64,000 nt of DNA from the NCBI RefSeq assembly GCF_014805685.1, contig NC_060902.1, positions 2,368,645-2,432,644 of the forward strand, written 5' to 3'. The notes beneath the pieces are model-generated. The model had not been told where the DNA came from. It saw nothing but the letters and a program-made list of their open reading frames with translations, and searched no databases. Positions 1-11,237 of this stretch are shown here, one piece after another. The first letter of the stretch is position 1. Each line of letters starts with the position of its first letter. The position numbers and the translations under genes are program-made. Origin of the DNA: Silurus meridionalis (taxonomy: Eukaryota > Chordata > Actinopteri > Siluriformes > Siluridae).

Positions 1-238
1 GTGTGCGGGATGTGAGTGAGGAGCGTTCCGGGGTTGTGGGTCTGGTTTTTGCGGAGTTTTTGTGTTGTTTTTCGGGGCTCTTTGCGGCCTTGTGGTTCAG
101 GGTGCACGCATACTTCCGTACTACACAGCACGCGACAGGTAGAGTAGTGCACTATTCTTTCCTAAGGCTCAGGGCGCTAGTGTGCATTCAGGCTTACTGA
201 ACCTTCAGCTCATTAAATGCGATTTAAATGTGTTTCAG

Positions 239-256
239 CGCAACTTCAGCATCATC
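239..256 (+). other. ap5b1: AP5B1 5' untranslated region, possible splice acceptor just upstream
   Basis: ATG 257 is the first in-frame start that gives an AP5B1-like N-terminus. A pyrimidine-rich TGTTTCAG ends at 238, so the coding first exon may begin at 239 with a noncoding exon further upstream. Bases 1-200 are comparatively GC-rich and could hold the promoter or a 5' noncoding exon. No TATA element or other definite promoter motif is seen. Confidence 0.3.
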
Positions 257-3200
257 ATGACCTCCTGGGATGCAAGAATCTCCTCTTTATTATTCAGTCC
301 CACTCAGTTCTTGTCTCGCACCACCTCTGAGATGTTTTTAGCAGAACTTCTGGACAATCTGAGGGATGACAAAACAAATGACAGCAAGAAGGTAAGCAAA
401 GATGGAGAAAATGAGTACTCAGTTTTCTTTATTTTCTTCTTTTTTTGTATAATTTCCAAGCCACCTACTGTTGATTTTTATTTATTATTTATAATATTAT
501 TATTATTGTTGTTGTTGTTGTTGTTATAGGTTGACATTGTCGTGGCCAGTTATCATCAATGGTATCATCAATGCTTCAAGTGTGCTGATTGTAATCACCC
601 TTTAAACACCTCTTTGAATATTCAGACTTGGCTGTGTGTTACAAAAATATATTTCATGCACGGCAAAAAATACACTAATAAAAAAAGGGTAAAAAGCTCT
701 ATAACATCTTACATTGAAACCTAATAAAAATAAGAGGATGTATGGATTTTCTACAGTGGCTTAGAAAATCCCTTTAGAAGCTTTAGAACCTTTAAAAATG
801 TCTTCCTCATGAAGTCTCAGGGTGTTTTTCCTTTACACCGTCACCACTGGATCGAACATTAGAGTTAACCTATAGGCACTAAAGTATGGATGGATAGATG
901 GATGGATAGATGGATGGACTTTTGTGAATGAAGCTTGAAAGGTCACCAGCATGGCCTCCACAAGACCTCTAAACGTGTGCTGTTTTATCAGGTTACCAAG
1001 CCGTAAGCAGCAGATCCTTTAAGTCCAATCATCCCATTGACTTTTACACCCATTTGGGATGAGAGATCGGACTAGTTGGGCTAGCCTTAGCCTACCTTGT
1101 GTGGTCAGGACACTCAGTGATTCACCTGGTGTCTTTCCTTAGACCACATTTTTGTAATTATTGACCACTGCATAACCGAAACACCCCGAAAGACCTGCTG
1201 TTTGAGAGATACTTATACACATTGTATACATTGTATATAGCAGTTGCAGTGATGACTGGTAGCTGCACATTATTGCCTGATGTCCGATGTCGCACCATAA
1301 AAGAAAAATGTGCGGCAAGCAAAGAAATGATCAGGTGTATTTTGGATCAGGTGCCTTCATCGTTTTTCATTTGATTGTGAAACAAAAATTAGTTGTAAGA
1401 TTTGAAACCTTTTGAACGTCATATAAGAATCTGAACGATTTTCTCTTCTGTTTATACTAGATACTCCTGTTGTCCGTATTCTTGGAGCATCCCACGGTCC
1501 TTTGCACGACCACGTCCGCTGGAGAGCAGACGGCGCATGAGCTCGTCTCTATTCTCAACTGTACTCCACAGAAATCGGTCGGTCTAAAATGCCACCTCCT
1601 GCTGGCCATCACCAGTGTTTTGATTTGCACCTCGTGCTTGGCCGACCGAACCAAAGTCGCGGAGGACTATTTGAGCTTTTTGTTTTCATTGATTCAGGAC
1701 ACAAACGATAATGTGGGAGGTCCGACTCATCACGCGGTCAGAGCCGGGGCTTGCGAGTGTCTCAGAGAAATGGAAACCTGCCAGCCAGGCCTTCTGTCTC
1801 AAAAGCTCGAGGCTCTTTATTACCTTAAGCAGCAGGAAACCACCGTTCTGCATCAGTCCTATTGCATGCTCTACACAGAGGTGCTCAAGAACGCGATCCG
1901 ATTTTTGACACAAGAAAAGGATGTGGATAACGCTAAGCTTCGAGCGTCTTAGCGGGAAATGAAGGCTTTTTGTGGAAGTTTCCCCAGTTTACAAAGTCCA
2001 ACCTGTCTGTCAGCATGGCTCAAGCTTCACAACTACCGACAACGCTGGACTTCAAAGAGCTGAAGTCCATAATGTCCTTAATCTTGGAGGAATCGTACTT
2101 GATGACGTCACCCTCACAGGCCGCCTTGCTTAGGGGGCTTGTCGAGGTGGTAGCGATGGTACCAGGCATCTCTCCGGCCATATTCAAGTCTCAGTTGCTC
2201 AGGCTTTTCGGAACGACTGAGGTCGAGCTGATGCACGCCACCCTGTTTATGAAAGGCACGTTCACAGATAGCCTCTTTACTGCTGAGGACGAACATTTCT
2301 TGCTTAAGCGGCTCGTAGGAATGGCGCAACATCCCCTTCTGAGAGTTCCCGAGAAGCTCTTTTACATTGACTGCATTCTTCACTTTCCTGAGAACAGACC
2401 TATCTCTAGCAGCGGAGAGGAGTGCTTGCCTGTCCTCATTACCCCTAAGCTTACTCTATCCCTCTTCCCTAGTGTATTCAATGACAGCACCACAATGCTT
2501 TCTAGACTGAACCTTCTCTGCCTGGTACACCTCGAGGCAAATGAGGAGGAGGACGGCCAAGGTTTGGGATATCTGCTCAATCATGTGATGGCTCTGCTCA
2601 GAATAGTGGACAAAAACGGCAGCAGGGAAACTGTGGTGACCTCTTTCAGAGCGATTTACGTATTCCTCGTGCACTTCAACCACATGGAGAATCTCTCAGA
2701 GAAACTTGTCCATCGGTTACGCGAGCTGTTTTCCAGAAATTGTCACCTCGCGCCAAATCTGATCAACCTCACCGACCGGATCCAGGAACGCCTTGAGGAT
2801 TCGCTTTGGTCGGTCCGGTTGTTGAAAGCTCTTCAAAGGTGCATTGTGGAAATGCCTTCTTTGCAACTAACCCTTCAAAGCTTAGGTTGGCATCTCAAAA
2901 TCTTGGCTCGGGTTGCACAGGAGAGTCAGATCACGCAGAAAAGTAGTATCTGCTTCCTCCGTGACATCCTCGTCAATTCGAACCTTTGCGAAAGGAGGAG
3001 CTGGCACGTCGGTACCGCTATCCTCGCGGTATGCCGCAATTTGCTTCAGCACCCTACGTTGAACCAAATGTTCATTGAACTGGCAGATCTTCTTCAGCAC
3101 ATGTCCAGACACTACGAGGACACGGACATTCAAGACCACGCTCGGTTTTACTACACCCTCCTTACCAACTTGTCTTGGAAAAACTTGCCAGTGTCTCGCC

Positions 3201-4130
3201 AATGCCCCCATCGGAGGACAGGCAAAAATCCGATCCTTGTCTACCATCACTGCAAACGAAGAACTTGGCAGTTGTTCGATAGTTCTCCAGACGGAGAGTT
3301 GTATCATTCAGCTTGAAAAGATTTCCCCAAATGATTCTCAGGATTTAGTTCAAACTGCAGAAGTCCCGACTCAGAAGGACTTATACGAGTTTTACCAAGA
3401 GCAACTAAAAACCCCCGGCTTTGCCTCAGAGGTCACGTTGAGGTACAACCTGACTCACGCAAACCTCACGGATCCTAGATTCGATCGTATCTTCACCATA
3501 TGCTTGCATTTTGACGCAGACATGTCGCACTATGCGAAAGTCGAAGACATCTACGTGCCGTGCCTTTTCAGAGACAGGAAGCCGCAACGAGTCAGCGTGA
3601 ACCTGAAGCCGTATCACCCGTACCCAACAAGATTACGAGTGAGCGCCATTTTCACCACGGAAGACGGCCAGTCCTGGCACACTCATCTACCTGATGTTAG
3701 AGTGTCATTCCCTGAGATATTTCTTCCTGTCCCTTTACCGCTAGGTACACCGCCTCAACTTAAAGAGGACATGTTTGATCGGATTTGGGATGCGCTAGCA
3801 TCCGGGGAACCGAGCGCTTCAGAGACGAGCCTCTTTTGTTTTAAGGCTGAAGGTGACACTCTAGCGGATCTGATTAAGAATTTCCAGAGGTACGTGATTT
3901 CACAAGGACCGAACGGGTGGAAGGTCCTGTTTTTCCTTCCACCAACATTTCATGTTTTATTGAATATCAGAGAGGGCGAGGACAGTGTTCAAGTCAGCGT
4001 CGCGACAGACAACTGGGAACTGCTCCCTCACGTCAACTCCTACTTACAAAGCCTAACAGTGCCCTGTAACACAGCAACAGACAACAGATCTGGAATTGAG
4101 GAGCTCCGGGGTCCTGATATACCTTGTTAG
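257..4130 (+). CDS. ap5b1: AP-5 complex subunit beta-1 (AP5B1), full-length copy with apparent frameshifts
   Basis: Beta subunit of the AP-5 adaptor complex, which works with SPG11/SPG15 in late endosome-to-Golgi retrieval (family knowledge). Exon 1 is 257-391 (ATG at 257, 45 codons, donor GTAAGC at 392). Exon 2 starts at 1461 after TTTATACTAG and runs to TAG at 4130. The protein resembles vertebrate AP5B1 from the N-terminus (ACECLRE near 1750, FTAEDEHFLLKRL near 2275) to the C-terminus (DHARFYYTLLTNL near 3135, LPDVRVSFPEIFLPVPLP near 3690). Expected length is about 935 residues against about 880 in human, from memory. The frame breaks three times, each explained by one missing base: near 1937-1950 (probably in a T run), between 3176 and 3177, and near 3195. 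The second and third bases are present in the tandem copy downstream. The gene may therefore be intact with sequencing errors, or recently inactivated. Identity is very sure; functional state is not. Confidence 0.88.
392..1460 (+). other. AP5B1 intron 1
   Basis: GT-AG intron of about 1.07 kb. It holds a short GTT/TTG run near 508-527 and a degenerate ATGG/ATAG run at 886-918. Bases 1297-1375 are the segment reused at the start of the downstream AP5B1 partial copy. No other gene content seen. Confidence 0.7.
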
Positions 4131-4279
4131 CTGTTGTTGAATTTTTATTGAAATTGATTGAATATGTATTTTTTTAATTGCTTGTCTTGAAAATACAATT
4201 GTTTGCACCGAATGATATTTTGATGCCAAAGAAATTTACAGTATGGTGTATATTGACAAATAACTCAAATTGCAGTATT

Positions 4280-4285
4280 AATAAA
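4280..4285 (+). terminator. Polyadenylation signal of AP5B1 copy 1
   Basis: AATAAA about 150 bp after the stop at 4130. It coincides with the duplication junction: the natural downstream flank seen after 6409 is replaced here by AP5B1 intron sequence, which may alter 3' end processing. Confidence 0.55.
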
Positions 4286-6415
4286 AGAAAAATGTGCGGC
4301 AAGCAAAGAAATGATCAGGTGTATTTTGGATCAGGTGCCTTCATCGTTTTCATTTGATGCACGCCACCCTGTTTATGAAAGGCACGTTCACAGATAGCCT
4401 CTTTACTGCTGAGGACGAACATTTCTTGCTTAAGCGGCTCGTAGGAATGGCGCAACATCCCCTTCTGAGAGTTCCCGAGAAGCTCTTTTACATTGACTGC
4501 ATTCTTCACTTTCCTGAGAACAGACCTATCTCTAGCAGCGGAGAGGAGTGCTTGCCTGTCCTCATTACCCCTAAGCTTACTCTATCCCTCTTCCCTAGTG
4601 TATTCAATGACAGCACCACAATGCTTTCTAGACTGAACCTTCTCTGCCTGGTACACCTCGAGGCAAATGAGGAGGAGGACGGCCAAGGTTTGGGATATCT
4701 GCTCAATCATGTGATGGCTCTGCTCAGAATAGTGGACAAAAACGGCAGCAGGGAAACTGTGGTGACCTCTTTCAGAGCGATTTACGTATTCCTCGTGCAC
4801 TTCAACCACATGGAGAATCTCTCAGAGAAACTTGTCCATCGGTTACGCGAGCTGTTTTCCAGAAATTGTCACCTCGCGCCAAATCTGATCAACCTCACCG
4901 ACCGGATCCAGGAACGCCTTGAGGATTCGCTTTGGTCGGTCCGGTTGTTGAAAGCTCTTCAAAGGTGCATTGTGGAAATGCCTTCTTTGCAACTAACCCT
5001 TCAAAGCTTAGGTTGGCATCTCAAAATCTTGGCTCGGGTTGCACAGGAGAGTCAGATCACGCAGAAAAGTAGTATCTGCTTCCTCCGTGACATCCTCGTC
5101 AATTCGAACCTTTGCGAAAGGAGGAGCTGGCACGTCGGTACCGCTATCCTCGCGGTATGCCGCAATTTGCTTCAGCACCCTCGTTGAACCAAATGTTCAT
5201 TGAACTGGCAGATCTTCTTCAGCACATGTCCAGACACTACGAGGACACGGACATTCAAGACCACGCTCGGTTTTACTACACCCTCCTTACCAACTTGTCT
5301 TCGGAAAAACTTGCCAGTGTCCTCGCCAATGCCCCCATCGGAGGACAGGCAAAAATCCGATCCTTGTCTACCATCACTGCAAACGAAGAACTTGGCAGTT
5401 GTTCGATAGTTCTCCAGACGGAGAGTTGTATCATTCAGCTTGAAAAGATTTCCCCAAATGATTCTCAGGATTTAGTTCAAACTGCAGAAGTCCCGACTCA
5501 GAAGGACTTATACGAGTTTTACCAAGAGCAACTAAAAACCCCCGGCTTTGCCTCAGAGGTCACGTTGAGGTACAACCTGACTCACGCAAACCTCACGGAT
5601 CCTAGATTCGATCGTATCTTCACCATATGCTTGCATTTTAACGCAGACATGTCGCACTATGCGAAAGTCGAAGACATCTACGTGCCGTGCCTTTTCAGAG
5701 ACAGGAAGCCGCAACGAGTCAGCGTGAACCTGAAGCCGTATCACCCGTACCCAACAAGATTACGGTGGCGCCATTTTCACCACGGAAGACGGCCAGTCCT
5801 GGCACACTCATCTACCTGATGTTAGAGTGTCATTCCTGAGATATTTCTTCCTGTCCCTTTACCGCTAGGTACACCGCCTCAACTTAAAGAGGACATGTTT
5901 GATCGGATTTGGGATGCGCTAGCATCCGGGGAACCGAGCGCTTCAGAGACGAGCCTCTTTTGTTTTAAGGCTGAAGGTGACACTCTAGCGGATCTGATTA
6001 AGAATTTCCAGAGGTACGTGATTTCACAAGGACCGAACGGGTGGAAGGTCCTGTTTTTCCTTCCACCAATATTTCATGTTTTATTGAATATCAGAGAGGG
6101 CGAGGACAGTGTTCAAGTCAGCGTCGCGACAGACAACTGGGAACTGCTCCCTCACGTCAACTCCTACTTACAAAGCCTAACAGTGCCCTGTAACACAGCA
6201 ACAGACAACAGATCTGGAATTGAGGAGCTCCGGGGTCCTGATATACCTTGTTAGCTGTTGTTGAATTTTTATTGAAATTGATTGAATATGTATTTTTTTA
6301 ATTGCTTGTCTTGAAAATACAATTGTTTGCACCGAATGATATTTTGATGCCAAAGAAATTTACAGTATGGTGTATATTGACAAATAACTCAAATTGCAGT
6401 ATTAATAAAAGAAAA
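4281..6415 (+). pseudogene. ap5b1: Tandem partial duplicate of AP5B1 (3' half)
   Basis: Bases 4281-4358 repeat intron 1 sequence 1297-1375 and 4359-6415 repeat 2233-4291 at almost full identity. Missing from this copy are 1376-2232, which include the exon 2 splice acceptor and the first ~770 bp of exon 2, so it has neither promoter, exon 1 nor acceptor. An AP5B1 frame opens at 4354-5183, is lost where an A is missing between 5181 and 5182, continues in another frame to 5819, loses two bases near 5763-5768 and one near 5834, and ends at 6254. Two bases missing from copy 1 (near 3176 and 3195) are present here. Only two substitutions were noticed in the shared coding part (near 5640, Asp to Asn, and near 6069). 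This is either a very young duplication or partly an assembly effect; as it stands it cannot make AP5B1. Confidence 0.85.
6404..6409 (+). terminator. Polyadenylation signal of the AP5B1 duplicate (original gene 3' end)
   Basis: AATAAA about 150 bp after the stop at 6254, followed by unique flanking DNA from 6416. This is the probable native AP5B1 3' flank. Confidence 0.5.
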
Positions 6416-7233
6416 TCACACAATTCTTATGCATTTTATTCTGTTTCAATGATCATTTTCAGGCAGCAATGTTGCAAAATTTAGGCAAAAGCAACAAGTT
6501 TTGTCTATTTTGCAAAACATTCGAAGTAAATCTTCTTACAGAACATGTGACAAATCCTCACGTAAAGGAATAGGATGATATGACCACCTTGTTCCGACCA
6601 ATCAGAATTGAGAATTCCACAGCGCTGAACATTCGTGCGTCCATTCCAGTCACATCTGAGGAAACAATGGATTCTTTACTGACCACATAATATACACGAG
6701 TCTCCTATGACTTATGAATTTTCAAGACTGGAAACTTTCCAGGAATAAACTGCAATCACATGCACACTTATCTCAAGGTTACTGAGGCCACGCCCCCTAC
6801 CTGCACTATGCATTCCTCATAACATATAAAACACCATTTCTCGAATCCGGCACACGGAATGATGTCAAAAATGTCCATCTTGGCGAGTTTTCACGTAAAT
6901 TACATAAATATAACGTGCTGTGAGCAATTCTGCAAAAAATTAGACTGACAATTAATTAATTAATTTATTATATTTATATATGGTAATGTTCATATAAATT
7001 TCTAATTAATTCCAGTTTCCAACTTGGAATATTTTTCAAAATTCCCACAGATGAAATTCCTGGAAAGTTTGATGAAAGTCTGAAAATTTACCCCCATGCA
7101 ACCCCCAACCACAAATTTATTCTTCTAAAGCTTTGCCCACTTCCCCACTCGTGTAACTTTGTTATTACTATTTCTGATTATTTATTTTTTTGCAGTTAGA
7201 TCAGATTATGTCTTACACGTACACACACTCCGG
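6416..7233. other. Intergenic region between convergent AP5B1 and C1orf50
   Basis: About 0.8 kb of AT-rich DNA that should contain the 3' UTR of the minus-strand gene. A minus-strand AATAAA (TTTATT at 7116-7121) is a candidate poly(A) signal for it. No coding content or clear repeat is recognised. Confidence 0.4.
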
Positions 7234-9046
<1,813 letters not shown>

Positions 9047-9195
9047 TCAATGACAGAAGGATCAGGTGCTGATAAGCTGTAACATCTAAATTGAACTAAA
9101 TATATATATATCCATCCATCCTAAGTGATAACAGCTGTGCGTCGTATAAATGTTCAAAGCCACACGTCTATTCATCATATTTATGTTTTTTTCCG

Positions 9196-9400
9196 CTAGA
9201 CAGAACCATACAAATGTGTGTATCTTGTATTGGATTTGGAGAAGCGCCATGTGTCTAACATCCAGCAGCTCCGTGATGTCATTAAGGAGGAGTGGAAGAG
9301 GATCCCAACAACAACCTGTGCAGCTCTGGTGAATTCCATACCAGGAGGATTAAAGCAGTGCTACATAACAATGGTGCTCACACACAATATTGACACTTTG
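9196..9400 (+). mobile_element. Tc1-like transposase remnant
   Basis: A frame at 9218-9360 reads like the C-terminal part of a Tc1-family transposase (EKRHVSNIQQLRDVIKEEW, then RIPTTTCAALVNSIP). The DDE catalytic core is absent, so this is a dead fragment upstream of the C1orf50 exons. Confidence 0.6.
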
Positions 9401-9530
9401 GTCACAGTTTTGACATGTTCACTGAGGGTGCACGCACTTTTGTTGGCAGTTATTTAGACAATAATGACTGTATGTTGAGTTATTTTCAGAGAACAGTAAA
9501 TCTGTACTGCTATCCAAACTGCACATTAAG

Positions 9531-9638
<108 letters not shown>

Positions 9639-9735
9639 GAGGAAAAGGCTGATTATAGGAACAAATTGATGTAATCTTTTTTTTTTTTGACTGCTTCAAA
9701 ACAGCATAAAGTTTGATGCGAAAGAACGAAAGATG

Positions 9736-9916
9736 GCTTTTACTTGTCACGTGTACATTACAACACAGTCAAATTCTTTGCATATCTCAGCTAAGTTTGG
9801 AGGCTGGGGTCAGAGTGCGGGGTCAGAGTGCGGGGTCAATCATGATACAGGGCCTTGCTCAAGGGCCCCAAAAGTGGCAGCTTGACAATAGTGGGGCTTG
9901 AACTCCTTACCTTTAG
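9736..9916 (-). mobile_element. tRNA-derived SINE, minus orientation
   Basis: On the minus strand the copy starts in a tRNA-like head whose box B (GGTTCAAGCCCC-like; plus strand GGGGCTTGAACTCC near 9894) is visible, and ends in a tail giving plus-strand TTACTTGTCACGTGTACATT. The same family recurs near 15.9, 31.2-32.2, 39.5 and 43.6 kb. Confidence 0.65.
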
Positions 9917-11090
9917 AGTCCTTATATAATAGTGCACTTTATAATAGTAAAAAAAATAAATCTCAAGATATTTATTATGAATTATAATTATAGTGAAGTT
10001 AGATTTTCTCTAAAAGAATGATCAGCTGTAAAAGAAGTGTGTATAAAGACAAAGTGCATTATTTTATCCTGTTATAAAACCTGGTTGTCATTATTTTTTA
10101 TTCCTGATAGTCCTGTAAATACAGTGTTTATGCTCAGTGTCCACGCTGTATTCTGACCTGTGTTTCCTCTGTCACTCTGATTCACCAAACTCACAGCTTT
10201 ATCCATTTGCCAGCGCGGATGATGACCTATATTATTCTAATATTAAGATTTAATTAAAGTTAAAAATTATATCAAAAGAGTGCATTAATGTTTATATCAT
10301 TTCAATTCTAGTTTCATTAACAACGAGCCATAAAAAATATACAGATTCGGCAAGACAACTTTGCCAGCCTGCTCTTTCCTGGGTCTTTCTCATGTGTTAG
10401 TAGGCTTACTCAAACGCCTGACGAAAAACACAGACAAAAATAGTTTCTCGCGACAAAACTACATTTTTGTAAATAATACTGTAATTTATGTAGAATAAGA
10501 TATTATAAGTGTAAGTGGAATAATAATATTTTAATTTATAAATAAATAATTTGTTCCAGCACTTTGTGGTCACCGAAAATATGATTAAGGCCCAACGCGT
10601 CAACCGAGCCGCCATCTTGGAAAGGTCATCTGTTTTATATTTGCACTAATAAATATAAAATATATTTTTGTTTATTTAGTTTTTGCTTAAATCGATGTTT
10701 AGTTAAATTATGAGTGCAATTATATAAATCAAAGTATTTCTGCTCCTACAGCCCCGCCCACTATATCTACAACTTTACATACCATAGATACTATTTTTTT
10801 ATTGTACACTTAATCATTCAACATTCATACCATAATGAAATATTACAAACATATTCATATTTTATAAAGGAAGGAAAAGAATGAGAAAAAAAACGTAAAA
10901 AAAAAGAAAGAGAAAATAGAATAACAAGAAGGGTAGACATATATTATTATATTATTTTTAAAAAGGAGGAGTTTAGATTTTTAAGTGTAATCATGGTTCT
11001 GGTTGCTTTCCGACTTGTAAGGTTTTAAAATAAATGTGTAAGTCAGTTTTGAAGTGATTTACATTTACGTTTGTGTACATAAACTTATTT
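9917..11090. other. Intergenic region between divergent C1orf50 and P3H1
   Basis: AT-rich with A/T runs. It contains AAGATGGCGGC on the minus strand at about 10608-10618, a YY1-like context that often sits at transcription or translation starts, and one CCCCGCCCAC at about 10750. No coding exon can be assigned. Confidence 0.35.
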
Positions 11091-11099
11091 ATTTAGAGT

Positions 11100-11192
11100 T
11101 TCAACTCCGCCCACTCCAACTACAACCCCGCCCACTACAGATACAAACCCAACTACAACCCCGCCCTTTATAACCATCGCCCCGCCCACTTC
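11100..11192 (+). promoter_or_regulatory. Tandem GC boxes upstream of P3H1
   Basis: Four CCGCCC motifs (about 11107, 11128, 11161 and 11180) lie in a short degenerate repeat with CACTACAACTACAAC-type spacers, 50-130 bp before the P3H1 start codon. They resemble Sp1/KLF sites of a TATA-less promoter. Activity is inferred. Confidence 0.45.
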
Positions 11193-11237
11193 CTTGGACA
11201 GGAGTGAAAAGTTTGCAGGTTTTGGTGGAGATCTGGG

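Noticed and set aside
182..529. Long frame reading upstream of and past AP5B1 exon 1
   Set aside because: The AP5B1-like part starts at ATG 257 and ends at the donor at 392; the remainder is 5' flank and intron.
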